Positions 55,511 to 64,000 of a DNA stretch of 64,000 bases are shown one piece after another. The notes under the pieces are model-generated. The model saw only the letters and a program-made list of their open reading frames with translations, was not told the DNA's origin and did not search any database. The first letter of the stretch is position 1; each line of letters starts with the position of its first letter. This DNA comes from Prochlorococcus sp. AG-347-L17 (GTDB lineage: Bacteria; Cyanobacteriota; Cyanobacteriia; PCC-6307; Cyanobiaceae), in NCBI GenBank assembly GCA_003278925.1, contig QCCN01000001.1:62001-126000 (forward strand), written 5' to 3'. A program made the position numbers and the translations under genes.

Positions 55511-55770
55511 AAAGGGTTTTCAGCAACCGGGGGATACCTAAACCTTAAAAACATAATACATTATTGGCTGAAATAAGCATGTAGTTCAAAAAGAGTTTTT
55601 TTGTATATGATGAATAATTTTTCTATTGCATAAAACAAATATTTATACATATATAACGTTTTAGGTTGTATTGTAAAAAATGTCCTCTGATCACTAAAAA
55701 ATTTTGTTGAATATTTTGGCAAATAATTTTTTATTTTAAGTCATTTCATTTCTTCAATTTAATTTTCATA

Positions 55771-57120
55771 ATGGTTGAAAAAGTTTTAATTGCTAATCGT
55801 GGAGAAATAGCTTTACGAATTGTCAGAAGTTGTAGAGAACTAGGTATTGCAACCGTTGCAGTTTTTAGCACTGTAGATAAAAAAGCATTGCATGTTCAGC
55901 TTGCTGATGAGGCAGTTTGCGTCGGAGATTCATTGAGTAATAAGAGTTATTTAAATATACCAAATATCCTTGCTGCTGCTACATCGAGAGGAGTTGATGC
56001 TATTCATCCTGGTTATGGATTTCTTGCGGAAAATGATAAATTTGCTGAGATGTGTAACGATCACGGCATAGTTTTTATTGGCCCATCTCCTAAAGCTATT
56101 AGATCTATGGGAGATAAATCTACAGCTAAAGAAACTATGGAAGCAGTTGGAGTTCCAACAGTACCTGGTAGTAAAGGCTTGTTATCAAATGTTGATGAGG
56201 CTTATAAATTGGCTGATGATATAGGCTATCCGGTAATTATTAAAGCGACTGCTGGAGGAGGTGGAAGAGGGATGAGGTTGGTTGAAAACTCTGATAATCT
56301 TGAAAAAATGTTTAAAGCAGCTCAAGGCGAAGCAGAAGCAGCTTTTGGCAATGATGGTTTATATATGGAGAAATTTATAAAGAAGCCAAGACATGTAGAA
56401 ATTCAAATTTTAGCCGATAGGTCGGGTAATGTTGTTCATTTAGGAGAGCGAGATTGTTCAGTTCAAAGAAGACATCAGAAGTTGCTAGAAGAGTCTCCTA
56501 GTCCTGCAATTAACACTGAGCTAAGAAAAAAAATGGGGAGCGCAGCTATTGCTGCTGCAAAAAGTATCGGCTACGAAGGAGCGGGGACAGTTGAATTTTT
56601 AGTGGATGATGATGATAATTTTTATTTTATGGAAATGAATACTAGGATTCAAGTTGAACATCCTGTTACTGAAATGGTTACAGGAGTTGATTTAATAGCT
56701 GAGCAAATTAAAATCGCAAGCGGAGCAAGCTTGGAATTTAATCAGGATGATATCCATTTAAACGGTCATGCCATTGAATGTAGAATCAATGCTGAAGATC
56801 CTTCTCACAATTTCCGCCCATCACCTGGAAAAATAACTGGATGGCTTCCTCCTGGCGGACCTGGTGTAAGGGTGGATAGTCATGTTTATACAGGTTATGA
56901 AATACCTCCTTTCTATGACTCATTAATTGGTAAATTAATAGTCTGGGGAAAAGATCGTAATACTGCAATTAAACGTATGAATAGGGCCTTAAATGAATGT
57001 GCAGTAACTGGTATTCCTACAACAATTAACTTTCATCTAACCTTACTGAATAAATCAAAATTTAAGCAGGGTAAGATACATACTAAATATGTAGAAGAAG
57101 AATTATTGCCAAATTACTGA
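55771..57120 (+). CDS. accC: Acetyl-CoA carboxylase biotin carboxylase subunit
   Basis: AccC carboxylates the biotin on AccB (gene at 12.65 kb), with ATP and bicarbonate. It has the N-terminal [24 protein letters not shown], the ATP-grasp GGGGRGMR and [33 protein letters not shown] and [12 protein letters not shown]. 449 residues, normal for the subunit. Upstream 260 bases hold no gene after the tRNA. Confidence 0.97.
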   Translation: MVEKVLIANRGEIALRIVRSCRELGIATVAVFSTVDKKALHVQLADEAVCVGDSLSNKSYLNIPNILAAATSRGVDAIHPGYGFLAENDKFAEMCNDHGIVFIGPSPKAIRSMGDKSTAKETMEAVGVPTVPGSKGLLSNVDEAYKLADDIGYPVIIKATAGGGGRGMRLVENSDNLEKMFKAAQGEAEAAFGNDGLYMEKFIKKPRHVEIQILADRSGNVVHLGERDCSVQRRHQKLLEESPSPAINTELRKKMGSAAIAAAKSIGYEGAGTVEFLVDDDDNFYFMEMNTRIQVEHPVTEMVTGVDLIAEQIKIASGASLEFNQDDIHLNGHAIECRINAEDPSHNFRPSPGKITGWLPPGGPGVRVDSHVYTGYEIPPFYDSLIGKLIVWGKDRNTAIKRMNRALNECAVTGIPTTINFHLTLLNKSKFKQGKIHTKYVEEELLPNY

Positions 57121-57138
57121 GAAATAATTAAATGATTT

Positions 57139-57453
57139 CTATGAAATATGCGTATGCAATGCAAGTTTTATAAGTCCTTGCTGACCGACTAAAAGTTCTC
57201 TTAAAAAACTTATAATTCCGATCCAAATTACAGGTCCAACATCAACGCCTCCAATAGGAGGAATTAGTTTTCTTGTTAAATTAAGAATATAGCTTGATGG
57301 TATAGAAATTAATAACCATAAACCTTTACTTAAATCAATTTTCGGATACCAAGTAAGTATTAATCTTATTAGAAAAACTATAGTTAGATATGAAAGAGAA
57401 ATTCCTAAACTAATATCTAAAATTTGAAGAGAGTTTACAAGCAAGGAAATCAC
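57139..57453 (-). CDS. YggT-family membrane protein
   Basis: A 104-residue protein of the YggT family with two hydrophobic segments separated by LTWYPKIDLSKGLWLL, and the PIGGVDVGPVIWI block near the C-terminus, which is the family mark. Family members are implicated in membrane and division functions; in cyanobacteria and chloroplasts (Ycf19) this is a conserved membrane protein. Start GTG 57453. Confidence 0.85.
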   Translation of the reverse strand: MISLLVNSLQILDISLGISLSYLTIVFLIRLILTWYPKIDLSKGLWLLISIPSSYILNLTRKLIPPIGGVDVGPVIWIGIISFLRELLVGQQGLIKLALHTHIS

Positions 57454-57534
57454 AATTATTTAACTCATCTTAATAAATAACCCATTAAAACGTATTTAAT
57501 TCGTATTATAAATTGAGAATTTAATATTTAAAAA

Positions 57535-57720
57535 GTGTTTCAAATCTCAAATTTATTACTAGCCGCAGATTTTTCTGCTGAAGTTGCAAATAATTCCGCA
57601 GTGGGAATGATAGGTAGTTTTATTGCTGCTGCACTACTTATCGTTATTCCAGCTACTGCATTTTTGATTTTTGTTAGCCAGAAAGATTCCCTCGATCGTA
57701 CTTCTACTGGAAGACGCTAG
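57535..57720 (+). CDS. psbX: Photosystem II reaction-center protein PsbX
   Basis: A 61-residue protein: a short N-terminal part followed by one transmembrane helix ([20 protein letters not shown]) and a basic C-terminus. The helix matches the PsbX family ([13 protein letters not shown]). PsbX is a one-helix subunit near the quinone exchange region of photosystem II. Start GTG 57535. The longer N-terminal extension relative to plants is a cyanobacterial feature. Confidence 0.85.
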   Translation: MFQISNLLLAADFSAEVANNSAVGMIGSFIAAALLIVIPATAFLIFVSQKDSLDRTSTGRR

Positions 57721-57799
57721 TTTTTGTAGAAGTTTTAAGTACACTATATATATGGGGATATAAGTAACCCTTTTAAAAATAAATTTTTGGAGAAAGAAT

Positions 57800-58729
57800 G
57801 TGGTCAATGCTAGTCTCAATTGGGCCAGTATTGTTGGTATAGTTCTCGCGGTATGTGGAGGAGGCCTTTATTTTTTAAGGTCCTTTAAACCTGCCTTGGC
57901 ACGGGATTATGATGTTTTCTTCGCAGCAATTGGACTTTTGTGCGGAGGAATATTATTTTTTCAAGGCTGGAGGTTAGATCCTATCCTTCAGTTTGGTCAG
58001 TTTTTATTAGCAGGAACTACAGTTTTTTTCGCATATGAAAGTGTGCGATTGAGGGGAGTTGCTACTGATCAAGCTAGAAGGTCATCTTATTTTGATGATG
58101 ATCCTATTTCTGATGTTCCAAGAAATTCTAGAGGTCGATTTAATGACGATTATGATAGGTTTGAAGAATCTGAAAGACTATCTAGGAGATTTAAACCTCA
58201 AGAAGATGAATTTGAAGAAGACTATACGGAGGAGAGATCTCGTAGGAGGAATGTTTCAAGAGCCATACCCTCTGCTGCAGCAAGTAGAGGTAGGCCATCT
58301 ACAAGGGAAACAAGTCAGTTTGAAAATGACGAGCCTATAAGAAGGAGAAGACAGACTTCTGAAGATAGAAATAGGAAACAACCAGAAACAAATAACTTTG
58401 GTGAAAGAAGAAATTTATCTCGCGATGGAGTTAAAACAGGGTCAAGACCCAGAATGAATCGTACAGTTTCTAGACAAGATAATAGCTCTCCTCCTGCTGA
58501 TTCTTCTCCATTAAGAAAGAAACCTACTAGATCCCCTATGAGGCAGCAAACTTCAACAGGTCAAGTAGAAGATGCTTCATTTAAAGATGCTAATGAAGCT
58601 AAAAAACTACGTCAGACTCGTAGAGTAAGCTCTTCAGATAGATCAAGTTCAAAAAATCAAAATAGTAGATATAACGTTGGAACAAACAAAAAAAAACCTA
58701 GAGATAATAGTTCTAGATTTGATGATTAA
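57800..58729 (+). CDS. ycf66: Ycf66-family membrane protein
   Basis: A 309-residue protein: an N-terminal membrane part with three hydrophobic segments (NWASIVGIVLAVCGGGLYFL, FFAAIGLLCGGILFF, FLLAGTTVFFAY) typical of Ycf66, followed by a long Arg/Ser-rich, low-complexity tail. Ycf66 is found in cyanobacteria and plastids, with an unclear role in photosynthetic membranes. Start GTG 57800 with GGAGAAAG upstream; abuts the convergent hli gene end. Confidence 0.88.
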   Translation: MVNASLNWASIVGIVLAVCGGGLYFLRSFKPALARDYDVFFAAIGLLCGGILFFQGWRLDPILQFGQFLLAGTTVFFAYESVRLRGVATDQARRSSYFDDDPISDVPRNSRGRFNDDYDRFEESERLSRRFKPQEDEFEEDYTEERSRRRNVSRAIPSAAASRGRPSTRETSQFENDEPIRRRRQTSEDRNRKQPETNNFGERRNLSRDGVKTGSRPRMNRTVSRQDNSSPPADSSPLRKKPTRSPMRQQTSTGQVEDASFKDANEAKKLRQTRRVSSSDRSSSKNQNSRYNVGTNKKKPRDNSSRFDD

Positions 58730-59005
58730 TTATAAGATTCCTGCCCATTTTAAAAAAGATTGTTTACTAAATAGTTCAATCAATATTATTGAAAGAAAGC
58801 CAATCATTGCAAATCTTCCATTAGTTTTTTCAGAATAACTACTCCATCCAAATTTATATTCATCTTTAATTTCTATCGATTTTTCATCTAATTGATTATC
58901 TCCAATTTGTTCATTGATATAATTTGGATCTTTCTGCTGTTCTATAAAACTCTCATTCTCTAGATTAGTGACTTCTGAGTTAGTTTGTTCTTCTTTCGGA
59001 TTCAT
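58730..59005 (-). CDS. hli: High-light-inducible protein (Hli/Scp)
   Basis: A 91-residue protein whose C-terminal helix EKTNGRFAMIGFLSIILIEL is the chlorophyll-binding HLIP signature (ExxNGRxAMIG). The N-terminal part is long, acidic and rich in Asn/Gln. Hli proteins bind chlorophyll and carotenoid and protect photosystems under strong light; they are many in high-light Prochlorococcus. Nine bases from the ABC transporter gene downstream on the same strand upstream. Confidence 0.93.
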   Translation of the reverse strand: MNPKEEQTNSEVTNLENESFIEQQKDPNYINEQIGDNQLDEKSIEIKDEYKFGWSSYSEKTNGRFAMIGFLSIILIELFSKQSFLKWAGIL

Positions 59006-59013
59006 TTTTTTTG

Positions 59014-60996
59014 TTAATCCTTAAAATTATACTTATCAGACGTCAATAATTTCCAGTCTCCCTGTCCATTTAATTCTAAAATATTCTCGTGAAAATCTTT
59101 TAAGCTAGGTCTATGCCCAACACTAATAAGAGAAAGTTCTCTTTCCTTAAGTAAACTATAGAGTTTTTTTTCGGTGTTAATATCTAAAGCACTTGTTGCT
59201 TCATCAAGTACTGCAAATCTTGGAGAATTTAGTAAGAGTCTTGCGAAAGCCAATCTTTGTTGCTCGCCTAAGGAAAGAATTCGTGGCCAATCTTGTTTGA
59301 TATCAAGATTAGGATACCGATCCACTAAAGTTTTTAAATTTACTTCATGAAGTACAGAAGTAAGATGTTCATCACTAAATTTCTTGACTTCTGTCGGATA
59401 ACATAATTGTTCCCTTAAAGAACCAAGTAGCATATATGGTTTTTGAGGTATGAATAATAATTCCCCAATTTTTGGTTTTTTAATTATTCCCTGATCGGGT
59501 TCCCATAAACCACTAATCATTCTTAATAAAGATGTTTTTCCACACCCAGATGGTCCTACTACCAAAAGTGATTGATTATTGTCGATACTCAAATTTAAAT
59601 TTTTAATTATTGTTTTATTTGATCCTGGTGGGCAAAGGTCAGCATTATTAATAAGAATTGAGGGGTAATCTGAAATAACGTTTTGATTGCTTGTTGGATT
59701 GGTTTGACTAATGGATTCAACTTTTGATTGGAATCCTTCTAATCTGCCAATACCAGCAGTAAATTTTGCAAGTTCTTCGATTTGATTAACAATGAAAAAT
59801 AACGAACCTTCAACCATTCCAAATGCAAAGCTTGCCTGAATAAAGCGTCCATAATCAATATCTCCTTTGAAGTAAGGGATTGCCATTATTAAATATGGAA
59901 AGAAATTTCCAGCATAATTAATGGATCTTCTCATGACGTCTATTATTACTCTCCAAATAATCAGTAAATTAAAGTTTCTCACCACTTCTCCAAGGCGTCT
60001 TTCAGTTTCACTTCGCTCAGGATTCTCCCCAGAGTAAAAGGCTATTGATTCAGCATTATCGCGAATGTGTACTAAGCCATATCGAAAATCTGCTTCATAT
60101 CTGAGTTGATCAAAGTCAATTTTTACGAGATTTTTTCCAGCAATTAAGAGGATAGAAGTTGCAAATGCGGCGTAACCAAATAAAGAAAAAGTAAGTTTTG
60201 TACTAATACTCCATAAAATAAGAATATTAAGTGAAAATGTTAGTAAGGCATCAAAAATACCTAATGTGAAAGAGAGACTTTGCCCGGTAAAAGCTCGGGT
60301 GTCATCTGTGATTCTTTGATCGGGATTATCTACATCGGTTTGTTCTTCATCATTGGGATTTAACTGGTAATAAGCTTTATTAGTCATATAATCTTTGACT
60401 AGACTTTTTGAAAGCCATTCTCTCCAAATTATTCCTAACTTATATGTAAAAAATATTTGGGAAACCCTTATTGGTAGAGCCACAGCGAAACAACAAGCGT
60501 AAATCCCCAATATCCGATAAAATCCATCTTCTTGTTTTTCTACTAAGGCATTTGTTAAATCTCTTGCTATGAATCCAATACCTGCGTTTATTCCGTTTAC
60601 CGCTAAAAGCATTAATACAATTATCGCAAGGAATAACCAATGTAACCATCTACGGTTTTTTAATTGACGTCTTAAGCTAAAAAAGCTTCCTGATCCAATT
60701 AGAAATAATGCAGAGAAAAGCAATCCCCAACTCCCAGCCCAAATTGAATTGACAGTGCTTACTACACCTCCGAAATATTTTTCAAGAAAAATTGGTTGAA
60801 AGCTTTCAAAAAAACTTATTATTCCTGTAAGACCAACAAGTACTACTCCACCAACACAAAATAAAAGAGAAATCAAAAGCCATATGAATTGGAATCCATT
60901 ACATTGATCTATGGGAAGAAAAAACGGCTGAGATAGCTTCCTTAATTTTTGTAATTGGTAAAGTATTTTGGATTTATTATTAACTGCTTTATTCAT
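59014..60996 (-). CDS. ABC transporter, SbmA/BacA-like fused permease and ATPase
   Basis: A 660-residue half-transporter: about six membrane helices (about 30-320) of the SbmA/BacA type (ABC_membrane_2), then an ATPase with Walker A VVGPSGCGKTSLLR, signature SLGEQQRLAFARLLL, Walker B FAVLDEATSALD and the H-loop ISVGHRP. Relatives import peptides, thiazole antibiotics or B12 in bacteria; substrate here unknown. Likely inner membrane. Same strand as the neighbouring hli gene with nine bases between. Confidence 0.88.
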   Translation of the reverse strand: MNKAVNNKSKILYQLQKLRKLSQPFFLPIDQCNGFQFIWLLISLLFCVGGVVLVGLTGIISFFESFQPIFLEKYFGGVVSTVNSIWAGSWGLLFSALFLIGSGSFFSLRRQLKNRRWLHWLFLAIIVLMLLAVNGINAGIGFIARDLTNALVEKQEDGFYRILGIYACCFAVALPIRVSQIFFTYKLGIIWREWLSKSLVKDYMTNKAYYQLNPNDEEQTDVDNPDQRITDDTRAFTGQSLSFTLGIFDALLTFSLNILILWSISTKLTFSLFGYAAFATSILLIAGKNLVKIDFDQLRYEADFRYGLVHIRDNAESIAFYSGENPERSETERRLGEVVRNFNLLIIWRVIIDVMRRSINYAGNFFPYLIMAIPYFKGDIDYGRFIQASFAFGMVEGSLFFIVNQIEELAKFTAGIGRLEGFQSKVESISQTNPTSNQNVISDYPSILINNADLCPPGSNKTIIKNLNLSIDNNQSLLVVGPSGCGKTSLLRMISGLWEPDQGIIKKPKIGELLFIPQKPYMLLGSLREQLCYPTEVKKFSDEHLTSVLHEVNLKTLVDRYPNLDIKQDWPRILSLGEQQRLAFARLLLNSPRFAVLDEATSALDINTEKKLYSLLKERELSLISVGHRPSLKDFHENILELNGQGDWKLLTSDKYNFKD

Positions 60997-61038
60997 TACT
61001 TGACTAGTGTTATGGAATAAATTATAACTTTTAGCAGT

Positions 61039-61317
61039 CTATTGACCAAAGCCAATATATGAAAGTGCCCAGTCAGGTAAATTCAAGTAATTCAAGATTA
61101 TTGAATCAAATTCATGAACTTTTGGAAAAGACTTATCTAATGCCCACCATAGTAGAAAAGGTAAATTAAATAAAATTTGTAATTGCCATTTATAAGTTAA
61201 AACGTTCCAAATTTTTATTAACTTAGTTTTGAGTGAATCATCTAGCTCTTCCCAATTTTTTGAAATTAAATTGAATAAATTTTTAGATTCTTTATTTAGG
61301 GACTCTGGAGTATTCAT
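61039..61317 (-). CDS. Small hypothetical protein
   Basis: A 92-residue protein with a charged N-terminal helix (ESLNKESKNLFNLISKNWEEL) and one weakly hydrophobic segment (ILFNLPFLLWWALDK), then LPDWALSYIGFG. Possibly single-pass or peripheral membrane. I recognise no family. Confidence 0.6.
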   Translation of the reverse strand: MNTPESLNKESKNLFNLISKNWEELDDSLKTKLIKIWNVLTYKWQLQILFNLPFLLWWALDKSFPKVHEFDSIILNYLNLPDWALSYIGFGQ

Positions 61318-61363
61318 TTTGTTTTTATTTATTTATAACCCATTAATATTTCTTTCGAGAGTT

Positions 61364-61705
61364 TTAACCTGGAGGCCAATTCATGTTTCTTCCAGATAAA
61401 AAATGAATATGTAAATGAAAAACTGTTTGTCCGGATTCTGCTCCAGTGTTAATTACTGTTCTCCAATTAGTTAAATTTTTTGATTTAGCTATTGTGCTAC
61501 CAACAAATAGTAAATGACCTAATAAATTTGCATCTTGCTCAATACACTCTAATAAACTGATTATTGGCTTTTTAGGAATCACTAAAAAATGTACTGGAGC
61601 TTGTGCATTTATATCATTAAACGCAATACAAAACTTATCTTCATAGAGCTTATCGCAGGGTATTTCTTCATTAATGATTTTTTGAAATATTGTTGTTTCA
61701 GTCAT
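61364..61705 (-). CDS. HIT-family nucleotide hydrolase
   Basis: A 113-residue histidine triad protein. The HIT motif is HLHIHFLSG near the C-terminus, with CDKLYEDKFCIAFNDI and VHFLVIPKKPI upstream. I chose ATG 61705 (MTETTIF), four bases from the def stop, as the family N-terminus; an in-frame ATG at 61729 would overlap def. Family members hydrolyse nucleotidyl-phosphoramidates and similar compounds. Confidence 0.95.
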   Translation of the reverse strand: MTETTIFQKIINEEIPCDKLYEDKFCIAFNDINAQAPVHFLVIPKKPIISLLECIEQDANLLGHLLFVGSTIAKSKNLTNWRTVINTGAESGQTVFHLHIHFLSGRNMNWPPG

Positions 61706-61709
61706 TAGA

Positions 61710-62315
61710 TTAATTAATTGAGATAACATCTTTTTCGTTAAACCCTTCTTTTAAAAGTTCTTTGTTCAAATCATCTTTTGATGTAACTCTATCTACAAAT
61801 AATATTCCATTTAAGTGATCCATTTCGTGTTGAATACACCTCGCTAGAAGTCCATCTGCTTTCATTTTACGTGGTCGCCCCATTTCATCTCTAAATTTTA
61901 ATTTTATAGTTGATGGTCTTACTACATTCAAATAGACGCCAGGTATACTCAAGCAGCCTTCTTCGTATGAATTAAGAGTTGTTCCAAAGTCTGTAATTTC
62001 TGGATTGATTAATATTAAAGGTTCTGCTGCTGAATCTTCAAAATTTACGTCTATGACAAGAAGCTCTTTGTTGATTCCAATTTGAGGTGCAGCAAGTCCA
62101 ATTCCTTTAGCTGCATACATACTTTGAAGCATTTCTCTAGCAAGTTTTCTAATCGATTCGTCAACTTTAGTTATTCTTTTGGAATTTTGTCTTAATACAT
62201 CATCACCAAGTTTATAAATGTCTAGAGATGGCTTACCTGGTTGTTCTTTTGAAATTTTTTCAGCGTTTCCATTTGTTCTTGACTTTTTTGCAAGTTGTGA
62301 AAAATGGTTTGCCAC
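61710..62315 (-). CDS. def: Peptide deformylase
   Basis: Def removes the formyl group from nascent proteins. All three motifs are present: GIGLAAPQIG, EGCLSIPG and QHEMDHLNGILF with the metal-binding His pair and Glu. The ~33-residue N-terminal extension before LDIYKLGDDVLR is typical of cyanobacteria. 201 residues. Confidence 0.97.
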   Translation of the reverse strand: MANHFSQLAKKSRTNGNAEKISKEQPGKPSLDIYKLGDDVLRQNSKRITKVDESIRKLAREMLQSMYAAKGIGLAAPQIGINKELLVIDVNFEDSAAEPLILINPEITDFGTTLNSYEEGCLSIPGVYLNVVRPSTIKLKFRDEMGRPRKMKADGLLARCIQHEMDHLNGILFVDRVTSKDDLNKELLKEGFNEKDVISIN

Positions 62316-62395
62316 GTTAAAAAAAAGGTTTTTACTTAAGAGTTTAGCTATAAAAATACTAGCACTTTAATTTGCATTCTTTATAGTTTTTTTAA

Positions 62396-64000
62396 ATGAG
62401 TAATGATGATCAGTTAAAAGTTAGGCAAACTGTATCTAAAAAAAAATCTTTTAAGGAATTAACTGTTGTTAGGGATATCATTTTTTGGATTGATCTTGTT
62501 GGTGAAGGTCAAAATGAAAATGCTATTTTTGCAAGACCATTTAATGAAAAAGAGGCGTTTCCTCAGAAATTAACAAGTAAGAAATATAATATAAAAAATA
62601 AATTTCATGGATATGGAGGTAAATCTTATAAATGTATATATTTAAAAAATAATTTTTATTTGATATGGATAGATCAGATTACCAAAGCAGTATGGTTGCA
62701 AATTTTTAAAGAGGTAGCATCAAATTATAGAGGTCAAAATAGATATCTCGATTCAGTTCAAGAACCTAGACAACTATCTAAATCAATTGATGGAAATTTC
62801 GATTCTTCATTTGTTATTTCTCAAAAAAATTTTTTGTATGGTATCTGTGAAATAAATAATAGAGATTACTTATTTTCTTTAAACATAAAAAAAACTAAAC
62901 AAGATATTCATCGAATAAAAAAAATTAAAAATTTCGCTGGAGAATTATCTTCTAATACTTCTGTTAGCTTACTTTCTTGGGTTGAGTGGGATTCTCCATA
63001 CATGCCCTGGGAGAAAAATGATCTTTGTTTTGCTGAAATTGACTTAGATGGAGAGATAACAAAAATAAAAAAATTCTCAGATGAGCAGATTAATGCCAAA
63101 AAAAAAGTTTCTTTTTTTCAACCTTATTGGATAAGTGAAACTCTTTTAGTATGTTCTGAGGATAGTTCTGGATGGTGGAACTTATTGTTTTTAGATGCTA
63201 GTAAAATTGAGAATATTTTTATTAAAAAAAGAGTAGAGAGAAAATTTGTTGAATATGGAGTACCTCAGTGGGTCTCAGGAATAACATTTTTTTCAGGGGA
63301 TATAAAAGATTTATTTTGTTTAGCAAAAAAAGAAAATAATTTAGTAGTTGAACAATATAAAGATCTTGAATTTGTTAAAGAATTCTCTACTCCTTTTACC
63401 TCAATAAGTGATTTTAGTGTTTTTCGGAAAAAAGTTCTTGTAAAAGGTTTTGGAACTGATTTTTTGGGAATTGTATTTGAAATTGATTTTGCAAAAAAAG
63501 TTTTATCAAATTTTTCTGATCAAATATTTTTTGATCATATAAAAGATTATTCAAAACCTGAAACATTTTGGTTTAAAGGTTTTGAAGATAAATCTACTCA
63601 TTCTTTTTTATATAGGCCGCTTGTTGAAAAATTTAGAAAACCACCGCTTATTGTTAGAGCTCATAGTGGACCAACTTCATTTTTTGATGGATCATATAAT
63701 TCTGAGGTTCAATATTGGACGTCGAATGGATTTTTTGTTGCTGAAGTCAATTATGGAGGATCATCAGGATTCGGCAAAGTGTATAGAGAGAGGTTGAATT
63801 ATAAATGGGGTATTGTTGATTCTTATGATTGCAAAGCACTAGCTCTTGAATTAATCAAATTAAATCAAGTTGATAGTGAAAAAGTAGTAATTTTTGGGAA
63901 TAGTGCTGGTGGGTTAACTGCCCTGAATTGTTTATTATATGGGTCTATTTTTACAGCAGCAATTTGTAAATATCCTGTTATTGATTTGAAGGATATGCAT
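62396..64000 (+). CDS. Prolyl-oligopeptidase (S9) family peptidase, 5' part
   Basis: A frame with no stop to the window end (535 codons). The first ~370 residues are a beta-propeller-like region with repeated tryptophans, and the C-terminal part begins an alpha/beta hydrolase: RAHSGPTSFFDG, FVAEVNYGGSSGFGKVYRERL, and the nucleophile elbow FGNSAGGLTAL with Ser503. The Asp and His should follow outside the window. Such S9 peptidases cleave small peptides. Start ATG 62396 suits the N-terminus seen. Confidence 0.9.
   Translation, partial: MSNDDQLKVRQTVSKKKSFKELTVVRDIIFWIDLVGEGQNENAIFARPFNEKEAFPQKLTSKKYNIKNKFHGYGGKSYKCIYLKNNFYLIWIDQITKAVWLQIFKEVASNYRGQNRYLDSVQEPRQLSKSIDGNFDSSFVISQKNFLYGICEINNRDYLFSLNIKKTKQDIHRIKKIKNFAGELSSNTSVSLLSWVEWDSPYMPWEKNDLCFAEIDLDGEITKIKKFSDEQINAKKKVSFFQPYWISETLLVCSEDSSGWWNLLFLDASKIENIFIKKRVERKFVEYGVPQWVSGITFFSGDIKDLFCLAKKENNLVVEQYKDLEFVKEFSTPFTSISDFSVFRKKVLVKGFGTDFLGIVFEIDFAKKVLSNFSDQIFFDHIKDYSKPETFWFKGFEDKSTHSFLYRPLVEKFRKPPLIVRAHSGPTSFFDGSYNSEVQYWTSNGFFVAEVNYGGSSGFGKVYRERLNYKWGIVDSYDCKALALELIKLNQVDSEKVVIFGNSAGGLTALNCLLYGSIFTAAICKYPVIDLKDMH

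Noticed and set aside
55404-55526. Longer N-terminus of the LpxB-like protein
   Set aside because: The extension is read out of the tRNA-Leu gene, so the start must be at 55403.
1-64000. CRISPR arrays and insertion-sequence transposases
   Set aside because: No regularly spaced repeats with spacers and no transposase or integrase-like protein were seen, although the Cas4-like protein prompted a search.

Overview
The window is a gene-dense, AT-rich (by eye about 30% GC) cyanobacterial chromosome segment, and it fits a high-light-adapted Prochlorococcus best. The clues are a psbX gene, a high-light-inducible (Hli) protein, a Ycf66 protein, a paired flavodiiron Flv1/Flv3 locus, a circularly permuted two-piece tmRNA whose tag reads ANKIVSFSRQTAPVAA, many TTG/GTG starts, very short spacers and many overlapping or abutting genes. 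The strain assignment is inference; no database was searched.

Region 1 (1-21.2 kb) is housekeeping: the 3' part of argH, a glycine-rich RRM protein, dus, msrB, grpE-dnaJ-tusA-like-rsgA, ebfC-murB-murC, gap, thiL-cyclophilin, efp-accB, pdxA-epimerase, an HNH protein, several small genes, an AbrB-type membrane protein, a class V aminotransferase, cbiD and guaA. Region 2 (21.2-24.5 kb), just after guaA, is accessory: a secreted trypsin-like protease, a lone Cas4/RecB-type PD-(D/E)XK protein, small unknown genes, an imperfect direct repeat flanking the protease gene, and a second copy of the guaA 3' end 138 bp downstream of guaA. Region 3 (24.5-40.4 kb) is again core: an FtsI-type penicillin-binding protein, an FMN reductase, flv1-flv3, alaS, speA, ndk, a ThiO-like oxidase, gatB, coaE and argJ.

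Region 4 (40.4-44.05 kb) is the most interesting. After argJ lie two stacked modules, each ending in an extra in-frame copy of the argJ 3' end with its stop codon (42482-42523 and 44023-44046). The first module holds microprotein genes, one of them an almost exact 33-residue tandem duplication, a thiamine-binding (MTH1187-type) protein, ATGA-coupled small genes and a likely small RNA with a strong terminator. The second holds an exported protein with a YadA-like membrane anchor. No integrase is visible. The pattern suggests repeated site-specific insertion at the 3' ends of conserved protein genes (argJ, and by the same signature guaA).

Region 5 (44-64 kb) returns to conserved genes: a ParA-like ATPase, an aldo/keto reductase, the permuted ssrA, an rRNA methyltransferase, a YqjD/YqjE-like pair, a LigD phosphoesterase-like small protein, smc, a frameshifted PRC-barrel gene, an LpxB-like protein, tRNA-Leu with an unusual AAG anticodon, accC, yggT, psbX, ycf66, hli, an SbmA/BacA-type ABC transporter, a HIT protein, def, and a prolyl-oligopeptidase-type peptidase running off the end.

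Functional links within the window include acetyl-CoA carboxylase (accB, accC), arginine metabolism (argH, argJ, speA), cell wall and division (murB, murC, ftsI), translation and its rescue (efp, alaS, gatB, def, rsgA, ssrA), thiamine (thiL, thiO-like, thiamine-binding protein) and photoprotection (flv1/flv3, hli, psbX).
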